Shown in pieces: positions 36,027-44,028 of a DNA stretch of 44,028 nt (positions within the stretch are counted from its first letter, which is position 1; every line of letters starts with the position of its first letter). The notes beneath the pieces are model-generated. The model was not told where the DNA came from. It searched no databases and saw only the letters and a program-made list of their open reading frames with translations. The stretch is taken from the NCBI GenBank assembly GCA_018669845.1, contig JABHSO010000082.1, positions 1 to 44,028 of the forward strand. Direction: 5' to 3'. A program made the position numbers and the translations under genes. This stretch comes from Gammaproteobacteria bacterium (GTDB taxonomy: Bacteria; Pseudomonadota; Gammaproteobacteria; GCA-001735895).

Positions 36027-37772
36027 TTAAGGTTTAGCTCTGAAAATACCTTGCTGTTTTTCCCAATCTGCCTGGTGATATTGATAGGCAGCCTGATTGT
36101 TTATTCTATTTATTTTTATACTGTCCAGATCATCATAGAAATGGGCATTAAACTCAAATGCTGCTAGTAATAAGTTAATAGTTGCCCAACCATCGTCTAC
36201 TTTTAGCTTATCAAATTGACTTAACCGGGCTTTAGCAGAAGCACCATTTTTAGTAGCAATCGTCCAGCCCCACTCACCGAAGCTCGGAACATTTTGGTGA
36301 TATTGTTCAACGTGTTTAAATCCCGAGTATTGAACAGTCTTACCGATAGACAGGAAGGCATTTTTAGCATGATAAGGCGATGTTGATTGCACTACCATGG
36401 CACCATCTCCAGACAACAGAGTGTTAAGCTTGGCATAAAATCGGGCTGAATAGAGTTTATTTAAATCTGGATGACTGGGGTCGGGTAAATCGACAATAAT
36501 CACATCATAAAGATGTTCCTTCTGGATAAAACTATCTACTTTAATAAAAGCATCTCCAAAATGAGTATGCACTCGCTCATCGCTAAAGGAATGCTGATTT
36601 AATTCCAGAAAAGCCTGATTTATAACCTCACCTTTTTCAACAAAGGGATTAGTAAAAAAATCAATAATGGTTTCATCTATATCCACCAGGTCCACCGAAT
36701 CGGGCTGCCAACGTAAAACATCACGTAATGCCAGACCATCTCCCCCGCCTATAATCAGAATATTTTTTGGTGAAGCAGAAGCATGCATGACAGGAGCAAC
36801 CAGCATTGAGTGATAAATATTTTCATCATTACTGGCAAACTGACTTCTACCGTTGATAAACAGAGACATTATCATCGGCCTTGCAGGATCCATAATACGT
36901 TCAGTAATAGTGATATGTTGATATTGCGTGTTATAGCTGAAAACGACCTTATCTTTATAAAGCAGATCTTCCATCGCATTATCCCAGCGGGTGCCATTCA
37001 ATAGAATCAACACTAAAATACCAGCTACAAAAATATGTGCTATTGCAACAAAAACTACAGAATTAATCCGCTTGCGATAAACACTAAAAAATATCAAGCC
37101 AACAAACAGGTTCACACTGGCAGTTATTACAGCAGCTATGGTAGGCGGTAAACTCAACATAAATAGCACCCACAGGGCTGCGCCAAATCCAGCACCTATA
37201 TAATCTGCTCCATACACAGAACCGGTATTATGTTCGATGTGTTCTCCATATATTGTTTCACGGATGTTAGCAATTAATGGAATTTCCATACCGATTAAAA
37301 AGCCCAGAATGAAACCGGCTACATAAGGCATGGTAGAGGCTATTTTTTGAGCCCAGATAATCAGACCACCACGTGGCATTAAATCCGGCGGCATGGAGAA
37401 AGTATCGATTAGAATTTGTGGCAGAATATTTGCGAGTGCAGTCACCCCGGCTAAAACCAGTACCGAACTGGCACCGATCAACGCGATAGTCACTTCTAAC
37501 CAGGCGAAAGCAGTAAAGTAGGATTTGAACATGCGGGCAGCAAAAGCACCCAGACCCATCGACACAATCATTATACCGATCATAGCGAAAATGACCTGTT
37601 CAACCGCGCCTAAAACACGTCCAGCATAATGAGATAGCAGGTATTCATAGATAAGCCCGCAACCCGCCAGAATTCCCATAATGGTAAACAACAAAAAGTC
37701 ATGCCGACGCAATTTTGCTGCTTTTGAATTATCTATTTGCAATTTATTTAACGGGTACTCAACTAAATTCAA
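36027..37772 (-). CDS. speE: Membrane-fused spermidine synthase (polyamine aminopropyltransferase)
   Basis: A 581-residue protein. The first 260 residues form about seven membrane helices (starting FLLFTIMGILAGCGLIYEYL). The rest is an aminopropyltransferase with the decarboxy-SAM motif ILIIGGGDGLALRDVL, VDLVDIDETII and the catalytic-region DVIIVDLPDPSHPDLNKLYS. Spermidine synthase joins an aminopropyl group from decarboxylated SAM to putrescine; this fused form would act at the inner membrane. speD for the donor is 1.6 kb away with gltA between. The C-terminal 60 residues extend beyond the normal enzyme. Confidence 0.88.
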   Translation of the reverse strand: MNLVEYPLNKLQIDNSKAAKLRRHDFLLFTIMGILAGCGLIYEYLLSHYAGRVLGAVEQVIFAMIGIMIVSMGLGAFAARMFKSYFTAFAWLEVTIALIGASSVLVLAGVTALANILPQILIDTFSMPPDLMPRGGLIIWAQKIASTMPYVAGFILGFLIGMEIPLIANIRETIYGEHIEHNTGSVYGADYIGAGFGAALWVLFMLSLPPTIAAVITASVNLFVGLIFFSVYRKRINSVVFVAIAHIFVAGILVLILLNGTRWDNAMEDLLYKDKVVFSYNTQYQHITITERIMDPARPMIMSLFINGRSQFASNDENIYHSMLVAPVMHASASPKNILIIGGGDGLALRDVLRWQPDSVDLVDIDETIIDFFTNPFVEKGEVINQAFLELNQHSFSDERVHTHFGDAFIKVDSFIQKEHLYDVIIVDLPDPSHPDLNKLYSARFYAKLNTLLSGDGAMVVQSTSPYHAKNAFLSIGKTVQYSGFKHVEQYHQNVPSFGEWGWTIATKNGASAKARLSQFDKLKVDDGWATINLLLAAFEFNAHFYDDLDSIKINRINNQAAYQYHQADWEKQQGIFRAKP

Positions 37773-37793
37773 TATATAAAATCATAAAATAAT

Positions 37794-37879
37794 TTCACCA
37801 CGAACTAGATACACCAATTCAATTTAAGCAAATCATCTGCAAATGATTTCCTTCGTGTACTTCGTGCCTTCGTGGTGAA
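37794..37879. repeat. 9-mer-built inverted repeat element, copy 4 (decayed)
   Basis: The right arm (37850-37879) has three CTTCGTG units. The left arm keeps only TTCACCACGAA (37794-37804) as a match to the end, after which deletions and changes break the repeat. It is the shortest copy and lies between gltA and the spermidine synthase gene. Confidence 0.7.
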
Positions 37880-37897
37880 TATTTATTATTTTTGTCA

Positions 37898-39220
37898 CTA
37901 TCGTTCATCCATTGAAACGTATTCTCTTGGGCCATGACCAATATAACGCTGACGAGGGCGACCAATTTTCTGAACAGGATCACCCAGCATTTCGTGCCAT
38001 TGTGAAATCCATCCAGCGGTACGGGGTATCGCAAACATGACGGTAAACATAGAACTTGGAAAGCCCATAGCCTGAAGAATAATTCCTGAATAAAAATCAA
38101 CATTGGGGAATAATTTTTTCTTTATAAAATACTCATCTTCCAGCGCTATTTTCTCCAGCTCAAGTGCCAGTTCAAAAAGAGGTTGATCTGCAATACCTAA
38201 TTCACTCAGAACATCATGGGCTGAATCCCTCAGAACTTTTGCGCGAGGATCATAGTTTTTGTAGACACGATGTCCAAAACCCATCAGACGAAATGGATCT
38301 TTTTTATCCTTGGCACGTGCAATAAATTCAGGAATTCGGTCTTTATGACCAATTTCAATGAGCATTTTCAAAACAGCTTCGTTAGCACCACCGTGAGCAG
38401 GCCCCCAAAGAGAAGCTATTCCAGCAGCAATACAGGCAAACGGATTGGCCTGTGATGATCCAGCAAGTCGAACCGTAGAAGTCGATGCATTTTGCTCATG
38501 ATCAGCATGCAAAACAAACAAACAGTCAATGGCACGTTCTAAAACAGGGTTAGGCACATAATCTTCCGCCGGTACAGAAAACATCATGCGTAGAAAATTT
38601 CCGGTATAACTTAACTCACTGGAAGGATAAACAAACGGCTGCCCAATCGCATATTTATAAGCCATAGCTGCTATTGTCGGCATTTTGCCAATCAATCGGA
38701 TTGTCGCCAGGTGACGTTGTTTGGGGTCAGATATATCCTGACTATCATGATAAAAAGCTGATAAAGCACCCACAACACCGACCATAATCGCCATAGGATG
38801 AGCATCGCGTCTAAAGCCGTTATAAAAGCGTATTAATTGTTCATCAACCAATGAATGACGTTTAACATCTTTTTCAAATTCAGCCAATTCTTGTTCATTG
38901 GGTAATTCGCCATATAACAACAAATAGGAAACTTCTATAAAGTTACTTTGAGATGAGAGTTCCTCAATTTTATAACCCCGATGCATCAAAACACCTTTTT
39001 CGCCATCGATATAGGTTATTGCTGAATCGCAACTGGCGGTTGAGGTAAAACCAGGGTCATAGGTGAAATAGTCCAAATCATGGTACAACTTACGAATATC
39101 AATAACATCCGGCCCCATTTCACCTGTCAAAATATCCAGGTCAAGGCGTTGGTTATTTTTATTATCGATAACCGTTATGGTATCTGTGTTGCCGCTATTC
39201 GGTTTATCTGAAGCAGTCAT
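37898..39220 (-). CDS. gltA: Citrate synthase (type II)
   Basis: The 440-residue enzyme has the family signatures: [17 protein letters not shown] with the active-site histidine, [27 protein letters not shown] and the catalytic Asp region FPNVDFYSG. It joins acetyl-CoA and oxaloacetate at the head of the TCA cycle. Length and the N-terminal strand domain fit the hexameric gammaproteobacterial type. AGGAGA lies about 12 bases before the ATG. The gene lies between speD and speE, but with gaps of 144 and 125 bases it need not share their transcript. Confidence 0.96.
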   Translation of the reverse strand: MTASDKPNSGNTDTITVIDNKNNQRLDLDILTGEMGPDVIDIRKLYHDLDYFTYDPGFTSTASCDSAITYIDGEKGVLMHRGYKIEELSSQSNFIEVSYLLLYGELPNEQELAEFEKDVKRHSLVDEQLIRFYNGFRRDAHPMAIMVGVVGALSAFYHDSQDISDPKQRHLATIRLIGKMPTIAAMAYKYAIGQPFVYPSSELSYTGNFLRMMFSVPAEDYVPNPVLERAIDCLFVLHADHEQNASTSTVRLAGSSQANPFACIAAGIASLWGPAHGGANEAVLKMLIEIGHKDRIPEFIARAKDKKDPFRLMGFGHRVYKNYDPRAKVLRDSAHDVLSELGIADQPLFELALELEKIALEDEYFIKKKLFPNVDFYSGIILQAMGFPSSMFTVMFAIPRTAGWISQWHEMLGDPVQKIGRPRQRYIGHGPREYVSMDER

Positions 39221-39364
39221 CTTTCATTCTCCTGGATAACTCAGATTAAAACACCTGAATTGAGTGGTTTATTAATTTATTTTTATTGGAATCAGGGGTA
39301 CAGGTTATATTCTAGCTCAGGTCTAAATTAAGCTGAATCTATTAAATTAGAAAGAGCAATCTCT

Positions 39365-39802
39365 TTACAATTCGTCTCTACGTCCGCGTAATACTTCTTT
39401 TACCTTAATATCTTTCGGTTTAAAAGCATCATTTAAAATATCAATAACGTTTAAAGGTTTAGTCACTCCACACATAAAAACATCAAAAGCAGCATAGTCA
39501 CGCTCAGGCCAGGTATGAACACTAATATGAGATTCGGCTAAAACAGCAACACCCGATAAACCTCCCGTATCAGAAAATTTATGTATATGAATGTGCAGTA
39601 ACGTGGCTAAACAAGCTGAAACACAGTTGTTTAAGGTTTGCTCCATCAATTCAGGATCATCCAGTTTTTCTGCTCCCCATAAATCAATTAACAAATGAGT
39701 ACCGGAGTATTCCACACCATCTTTAATAAGAAAGTCTCCGGTGGTAGTTACAGTAGAAGTCTCCTCTTCCTGAAAATAAATATTATGATTTGGTAGTGGC
39801 AT
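39365..39802 (-). CDS. speD: S-adenosylmethionine decarboxylase proenzyme
   Basis: This 145-residue protein is a short bacterial AdoMetDC. It is predicted to cleave itself between Glu90 and Ser91 in VAVLAESHISVHTWPE, turning the serine into the pyruvoyl cofactor; the acid-base residues of the family follow in FDVFMCG. It makes the aminopropyl donor for spermidine. It starts 20 bases after the PQQ-type dehydrogenase gene, with the membrane-fused spermidine synthase downstream on the same strand. Confidence 0.93.
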   Translation of the reverse strand: MPLPNHNIYFQEEETSTVTTTGDFLIKDGVEYSGTHLLIDLWGAEKLDDPELMEQTLNNCVSACLATLLHIHIHKFSDTGGLSGVAVLAESHISVHTWPERDYAAFDVFMCGVTKPLNVIDILNDAFKPKDIKVKEVLRGRRDEL

Positions 39803-39822
39803 AATTTAGCTAATGATTCCTT

Positions 39823-40914
39823 TTATTCTACGGTGTGAATGACAAAAATTTTCCCACTATCGGTAGAAAAATAAATAAAACCTTCAGGACTTATTGTTAG
39901 AGCCCGAATACGTTCATCAAGCTTTTTAAAAAGGCGTTCTTCCTGAACTGCTTTACCCTGATCATCCAGTGAAATCCGGTTAATATGCCTGAGTTTTAAG
40001 GCTCCGGCAAAAAGGTTACCTTTCCAGTCTGGAAAAGCATTTGAGTTATAATACAACAAGCTTCCCGGAGCAATCGATGGCACATAATATTTTACCGGCT
40101 GCATCATTCCCTTTTTCTCCGTGCCTTCACCAACAGCCACCGGTCCCCAGTATTCCTTGCCATAAGAAATAACCGGCCAGCCATAATTTTTCCCTTTTTG
40201 AATCAGGTTAATTTCATCTCCACCACGAGGTCCATGCTCAATTTCCCATAAGCGCTTATTATCATTATCCCAAACCAGTCCCTGTGGGTTACGGTGTCCA
40301 TAACTCCATATTTCGGGTAAAGCCTGTTTATTATTGAAAAAAGGATTATCCTCGGGAACATCTCCATTGCGTTTGAGACGAAGAATTGATCCAGCGTGAG
40401 TCTGTAGATTTTGACCATTAGGTCTAACTCCTCGATCACCCACACCGAAATAGATAAAGCCCTTATCATCAAATGCTATTCGGCTACCATAGTGCCTACC
40501 TGTATCGGTAGCTGACTTTGTAATGAGAAGATCGGTCCATTGTGTTAGCCGATTATCTTTTAATCGGGCACGGGCTAGAGTTGTGGCCCCCTGACCTTTG
40601 ATATTTTTACTGTAGGTAAAATAAATCCAGCCCTGTTGCTTGAAATCAGGTGGGACAGCAACATCCATTAAGCCCCCCTGCCCCTGAGCAAAAATATCAG
40701 GCAGGCCAGAAACCCGACTGACATCACCGGTTATGGTGTCCACGATACCCAACTTACCCTGACGTTCGCTAAACAGGATTTCTGTGGCCGAAATAAAAGC
40801 CATTCCCCAGGGCACAGCTAAGCCAGAAGTTAACTGTTTCAACTGGACTTCATTCGCCGAAAGCGAACTTGATAACAGCACAAAATATATTGCAAAAAAA
40901 CAATGTAGCTTCAT
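39823..40914 (-). CDS. Exported PQQ-dependent aldose/sugar dehydrogenase (YliI/Asd-like)
   Basis: A 363-residue protein with a signal peptide (cleavage near LSA-NE) and a six-bladed propeller of the soluble glucose-dehydrogenase type: VPWGMAFI, FSERQGKLGIVD, GGLMDVAVPPDF, GVGDRG, IWSYGHRNPQGLVWD, EIEHGPRGGDEINL and NYGWPVISYG. In E. coli YliI these positions bind calcium and PQQ and the enzyme oxidises aldoses in the periplasm. No PQQ synthesis genes are in the window. It lies directly upstream of speD, with which it may be co-transcribed. Confidence 0.88.
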   Translation of the reverse strand: MKLHCFFAIYFVLLSSSLSANEVQLKQLTSGLAVPWGMAFISATEILFSERQGKLGIVDTITGDVSRVSGLPDIFAQGQGGLMDVAVPPDFKQQGWIYFTYSKNIKGQGATTLARARLKDNRLTQWTDLLITKSATDTGRHYGSRIAFDDKGFIYFGVGDRGVRPNGQNLQTHAGSILRLKRNGDVPEDNPFFNNKQALPEIWSYGHRNPQGLVWDNDNKRLWEIEHGPRGGDEINLIQKGKNYGWPVISYGKEYWGPVAVGEGTEKKGMMQPVKYYVPSIAPGSLLYYNSNAFPDWKGNLFAGALKLRHINRISLDDQGKAVQEERLFKKLDERIRALTISPEGFIYFSTDSGKIFVIHTVE

Positions 40915-40944
40915 GATTAACTCAAAGAGTCCTGCAGACTCGGC

Positions 40945-41709
40945 TTATTTAGAAAAATAACCATACACTGATTTCATCAAATCTGTCCCTCTTTTAGCTG
41001 AATCATCTCTAATTAATTTTTCCTCGATAGCGATACGATCAAACAGGGCATTCATTGCATTACCCAGCACATATTCATCTATATCCACTAATTTGGAACC
41101 ATATGACGGGGCATATCTTGAAATCGACTGTGACAGCGATTTATAGCTATTGGTCAAACCAGTTTGGTCAGTTGCAGATTTAATAATAGGAAGAAATTTA
41201 CTTCGTAAGATATCTTCAGTTTTACCTTTAAAATACATCGTGGCCGCATCATCATTGCCTTTCATGATGTTCATCGCATCATCCACAGACATTTGTTTAA
41301 TGGCACTGGTAAAAACAGGAATAGCTTTAGCCACAGACTGTTCGGCGGCCAGGTTTAAACGAGTTTCAAACTCATCAACCTTTTTGCCCTGTCCTAATTT
41401 TCTTAATAGCTTAGCAGGTTTATTGAGTTGCTCAGGTAACGGAATATGGTAAACATCACTAAGACTAAAACCTTTCGCACTACTGAGTAAATTCACAGAA
41501 TCACTAACACCCTGAGATAAAGCCTGTTTAATAGCATCTATCATATTGTTTGCTGTTATTCCTGATGTTTGACCTGTTGATGAAGACCCCGCATGCTGTT
41601 CAAGCATGGGTTTTACTTTATCAAGTACCGGTTGTAACTCTTTACAGGCAGAAACTGTTGAAATTAAAACTGCTAATAACAGTAGTTTACTGGAGCTTAT
41701 TTTAGTCAT
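40945..41709 (-). CDS. DUF4197 lipoprotein
   Basis: This 254-residue protein has a lipobox ending at Cys22 (STVSAC) and the DUF4197 region from about residue 55: ALSQGVSDSVNLLS, YHIPLPEQL, LNLAAEQSVAKAIPVF, DDAATMYFKGKT and a C-terminal ALFDRIAIEEKLIR. The fold is mostly helical and the function unknown. It is 30 bases upstream of the sugar dehydrogenase gene and diverges from the GlcG-like gene. Confidence 0.85.
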   Translation of the reverse strand: MTKISSSKLLLLAVLISTVSACKELQPVLDKVKPMLEQHAGSSSTGQTSGITANNMIDAIKQALSQGVSDSVNLLSSAKGFSLSDVYHIPLPEQLNKPAKLLRKLGQGKKVDEFETRLNLAAEQSVAKAIPVFTSAIKQMSVDDAMNIMKGNDDAATMYFKGKTEDILRSKFLPIIKSATDQTGLTNSYKSLSQSISRYAPSYGSKLVDIDEYVLGNAMNALFDRIAIEEKLIRDDSAKRGTDLMKSVYGYFSK

Positions 41710-41793
41710 TTGTTTTCCATTTAAAAGAAGAAGATTTTATCCATTTGAAAGATTCAAGATTGAATTAATCTAAAGACATAAAATTGTATTATT

Positions 41794-41821
41794 TTTACAT
41801 TAAAAAATATGTAGGTATTAT
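41794..41821 (+). promoter_or_regulatory. Probable sigma-70 promoter of the GlcG/HbpS-like gene
   Basis: TTTACA (41794-41799) and TATTAT (41816-41821) are 16 bases apart and lie 25-53 bases before the start codon. A full Shine-Dalgarno AGGAGG (41836-41841) stands five bases before the ATG, the strongest ribosome-binding site noticed in the window, suggesting a highly expressed product. Confidence 0.5.
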
Positions 41822-41846
41822 TCACTAAATTCCTGAGGAGGCCACA

Positions 41847-42338
41847 ATGAAACATTTTATTTCATCATTAATATTATTATCTTTTTTATCTAGTACTGCT
41901 TTTGCTCAGGAAGAGCCCGGCATGGTAAGTACTAAACGACTCACCCTGCCCACCGCATTGATGATTGCACAGGCAGCCATTGCTGAATGTACCAAACAGG
42001 GCATTCAAATAGGTGTAACAGTGGTAGACAGGGAAGGCATTGTTCAAGTAGCTTTACGCGACACCATTGCTGCCCAGATCACTATTCCTATCAGTAAAGG
42101 AAAAGCTTACACCGCCGCCAACTTTAACAGTGCAACATCAGCGATGGGTGATAGAGCGAACTCTCCAATTGGAAGAGCACCTGGCATCATCATGTCAGCC
42201 GGTGGCTTACCCATTCAGGTTGGTGGTTCTCTGGTCGGAGCAGTCGGTGTGAGTGGCGCTCCATCAGGTATCACCGATGAAGAATGTGCTCAAGCTGGTA
42301 TCGATGCTGTTCTGGATGATCTGGAAATGTCGATGTAA
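41847..42338 (+). CDS. Exported GlcG/HbpS-like protein
   Basis: A 163-residue protein with a signal peptide (cleavage near AFA-QE) and one GlcG/HbpS (DUF336) domain: LMIAQAAIAECTKQGIQIGV, VTVVDREGIVQVALRD, KGKAYTAANFNS, GGLPIQVGGSLVGAVGVSGA. HbpS of Streptomyces binds haem and senses redox stress; others in the family have no known activity. Haem-binding residues are not obvious here. Periplasmic location near sox genes is consistent with a redox or haem role, but this is inference. Confidence 0.85.
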   Translation: MKHFISSLILLSFLSSTAFAQEEPGMVSTKRLTLPTALMIAQAAIAECTKQGIQIGVTVVDREGIVQVALRDTIAAQITIPISKGKAYTAANFNSATSAMGDRANSPIGRAPGIIMSAGGLPIQVGGSLVGAVGVSGAPSGITDEECAQAGIDAVLDDLEMSM

Positions 42339-42344
42339 AAATTC

Positions 42345-42456
42345 AAGTTGGCAGTTGGCAGTCGGCAGTCGGCAGAATATTTTTCATTGACCGTTATGAC
42401 TGTCAAGAGGTTTTGACTTACGACTTACGACTTACGACTTACGACTGCTAACTTAT
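42345..42456. repeat. 7-mer-built inverted repeat element, copy 2
   Basis: The left arm (42345-42376) has four units, two GTTGGCA and two GTCGGCA. The right arm on the minus strand reads AGTTAGC followed by four AGTCGTA-type units (42456-42412). Both arms share AGTYNNN heptamers in inverted orientation, as in copy 1 at 5183. It lies between the convergent GlcG-like and HupE-like genes, and its right border supplies the TAG stop of the latter. Confidence 0.8.
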
Positions 42457-43593
42457 TATTTCAAGTCTTTCCCAAAACCAGTAAAGCCCGGTCAGTGATA
42501 TAACAACAGAAAGCGGAATAACCACAACATGACGATAGGTTTGCTGATTTTTAAACCAGATTGAAAGTCCGAAAAATCCCAGACAAATAATCGCCAACTG
42601 ACCAAACTCAATACCAATATTAAAACTGATCAGCGCCAGGGCAAAGTCATCAACAGGCATGCCAAACTCTGACAGTATTGATGCAAACCCCAGACCGTGT
42701 AGCAAACCAAAACCAAATACAATCCACAATCGACTGCGATGTAATTTGGGACTAAAAATATTCTCAATCGCGACATAGGCAATCGACAGGGCTATTAACG
42801 GCTCAACCACTCTTGACGGCAAACTGAAAATTTCCAGCATCGACAGGCTCAGGGTAATAGAGTGGGCCAGCGTGAACATTGTGACCTGCCACAGTAATGG
42901 CTTCATGCTGGTACTTAACAAAAAGATACCCACTACAAACAGAATATGATCAAGACCCAATGGTAGAATATGTTGAAAACCGGCGACTACATAGGTTTTC
43001 AGCACACTAAAAAAAGGTTGCCTGGTAAATATTTCATCCAGAGAATAGGGTTGAGTATATACATCATCTTTCAACCACTGATGACTTGACCAGTGCCATT
43101 TTTCATTGGCTTCATCAACCTGTCTTACTCTGGTTGCATGATCCCCAAAGCGTTGCGGGTAATACCAGGTAAGTTGCTTTCTATATCGATCAACCTGGCC
43201 TGTCAAAGTCACAGTACTTATTCGAGGTACTTTTGTATAACCGGGTTCGGGAATTTTGACCGATTCAATGATAAGAGGAACCGATTCACTATCAAGTTTT
43301 ATATCAACACCATCAACTAAGGTTTTTTTAAATGGTCCAAAAGCTTTCAATAAATCTTCAGGCTGCATCACCCGGTAGCGATCATATTCATCAGCATTAG
43401 GAGCCTGTTTAGTATTTTTATATCGACCATTTATGCCTGTCATAAGCGCTTCGATACTGGCCCGAAGTTCAATACGTACTTCCCCACTTGTAAAAACACT
43501 AATTTCAATCAGCGCAGGTCTGACCACATCAGCAGCTACCGGTAAGCTGAAAATCAATACTAAAAAACCAATGCAAAATGATTTACAATTCAT
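42448..43593 (-). CDS. HupE/UreJ family membrane protein with periplasmic N-terminal domain
   Basis: I choose the ATG at 43593 (381 residues), which gives a standard signal peptide (MNCKSFCIGFLVLIFSLPVA); the frame extends to 43638 but would put 15 extra residues before it. A strand-rich periplasmic domain (about 25-185) is followed by six or seven membrane helices with the HupE/UreJ motifs GLDHILFVVGIFLL, TLAHSITLSLS and FGLLHGLGFAS. These proteins are suspected metal or nickel transporters; substrate is unknown. The stop codon is formed by the border of the 7-mer repeat element. It diverges from soxB. Confidence 0.8.
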   Translation of the reverse strand: MNCKSFCIGFLVLIFSLPVAADVVRPALIEISVFTSGEVRIELRASIEALMTGINGRYKNTKQAPNADEYDRYRVMQPEDLLKAFGPFKKTLVDGVDIKLDSESVPLIIESVKIPEPGYTKVPRISTVTLTGQVDRYRKQLTWYYPQRFGDHATRVRQVDEANEKWHWSSHQWLKDDVYTQPYSLDEIFTRQPFFSVLKTYVVAGFQHILPLGLDHILFVVGIFLLSTSMKPLLWQVTMFTLAHSITLSLSMLEIFSLPSRVVEPLIALSIAYVAIENIFSPKLHRSRLWIVFGFGLLHGLGFASILSEFGMPVDDFALALISFNIGIEFGQLAIICLGFFGLSIWFKNQQTYRHVVVIPLSVVISLTGLYWFWERLEIIS

Positions 43594-43631
43594 CGAATCA
43601 AATAAAAAAAAGTGGAATACATTTGTAAGGA

Positions 43632-43663
43632 ACGGCATCTTATATCAAAAATTATAATGCCGT
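43632..43663. promoter_or_regulatory. Inverted repeat midway between hupE-like gene and soxB
   Basis: ACGGCAT (43632-43638) and ATGCCGT (43657-43663) are exact reverse complements 18 bases apart. Each end is 39 bases from the start codon on its side. A perfect -10 TATAAT (43653-43658) for soxB overlaps the right half, and a minus-strand TATAAG lies near the left half. No good -35 is present for soxB, suggesting activation by a bound regulator. Confidence 0.5.
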
Positions 43664-43701
43664 CTTACTAAAAGCCATTAAAATCCCATTTTGGAGACTT
43701 C

Positions 43702-44028
43702 ATGAAAAAACTAGACCGTCGCGATTTTATTAAAATGATGGGGGCCAGTGCAGCCGCTTCTTCTGTACCTCTTTTATGGCCATCTTCTGCTTATGCACAA
43801 CAGATGCCTAAGAATTTCTACGACATGCCCATGAATGGAAATGCTCGTATCTTACACATCACCGATGTGCATGGGCAGTTGCTGCCAGTTTATTTCCGTG
43901 AGCCTAATGTCAACCTGGGTGTAGGTGATGCGTATGGCAGACCGCCTCACGTGGTGGGTAAAAAACTATTGCACAAGATGGGATTGAATGAAAACTCTCC
44001 AGAGTCTTATGCTTATTCTTACTTAGAC
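43702..44028 (+). CDS. soxB: Thiosulfohydrolase SoxB (3' truncated by window end)
   Basis: The frame opens at the ATG at 43702 after GGAGA (43693-43697) and runs off the window with 109 codons seen. The N-terminus is a Tat signal peptide (DRRDFIKMMGASAAASS, cleavage near AYA-QQ). Then comes the metallophosphoesterase start ARILHITDVHGQLLPVYFRE, with the Asp and His that bind the dinuclear manganese centre in SoxB. SoxB cuts sulfate from the sulfane sulfur carried on SoxYZ during thiosulfate oxidation in the periplasm. Other sox genes presumably lie beyond the edge. Confidence 0.92.
   Translation, partial: MKKLDRRDFIKMMGASAAASSVPLLWPSSAYAQQMPKNFYDMPMNGNARILHITDVHGQLLPVYFREPNVNLGVGDAYGRPPHVVGKKLLHKMGLNENSPESYAYSYLD

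Overview
The window looks like chromosomal DNA of an AT-leaning (by eye) gammaproteobacterium that oxidises sulfur. Housekeeping genes of gammaproteobacterial type (rsd, slyX, rsmJ, yajQ, cyaY, zipA-ligA, SMC rather than MukB) sit beside a Tat-exported SoxB that starts at the right edge, an exported rhodanese, an exported thioredoxin-like protein and a CysZ-like permease. No species can be named from the sequence alone. I see no tRNA, rRNA, CRISPR array, prophage or transposase gene.

Layout. 1-5600: a 5'-truncated D-2-hydroxyacid dehydrogenase, DUF423, rsd, DUF3301, slyX, rsmJ, yajQ, a small membrane-anchored protein, cyaY, msrB and a small membrane protein. Short palindromic or repeat-built elements fill the gaps. 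5600-11900 (minus strand): smc-zipA-ligA. 11965-15122 (plus): rhodanese, thioredoxin-like protein, queF and an FGGY sugar kinase. 15125-23980 (minus): one 2951-residue lipoprotein. 24428-27211 (plus): cysZ-like gene, then a PAS protein overlapping a chemoreceptor with a zinc-binding CZB domain. 27220-29556 (minus): a tandemly duplicated two-haem-site cytochrome followed by a PQQ-type beta-propeller protein.

29882-39802 (minus) is the most interesting block. It holds speD, gltA, a membrane-fused spermidine synthase, then a compact run of DUF2170 (YjfI), PspA/IM30 (YjfJ), DUF2491 (YjfK), a small protein with ribbon-helix-helix-like segments, a 2-TM potassium channel, a Ser/Arg-tailed lipoprotein, a doubled DUF350 (YjfL) and an M50-like membrane protease. 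This resembles the poorly understood E. coli yjfIJKL set joined to polyamine synthesis, and probably serves the cell membrane. Its first gene has a near-consensus sigma-70 promoter whose -35 and -10 are each covered by a 13-bp palindrome.

39823-44028: a PQQ-type sugar dehydrogenase, a DUF4197 lipoprotein, a GlcG/HbpS-like exported protein, a HupE/UreJ-like protein, and soxB reading off the edge. hupE and soxB diverge from a palindrome placed exactly midway between their start codons.

Three classes of non-coding element recur or stand out: four elements with arms built of CAC-rich 9-mers, two with arms built of AGTC-type 7-mers, and one 168-bp MITE-like palindrome whose CTAG ends supply the stop codons of both flanking genes. 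A terminator-shaped hairpin lies inside the signal-peptide codons of the PQQ-type propeller gene.
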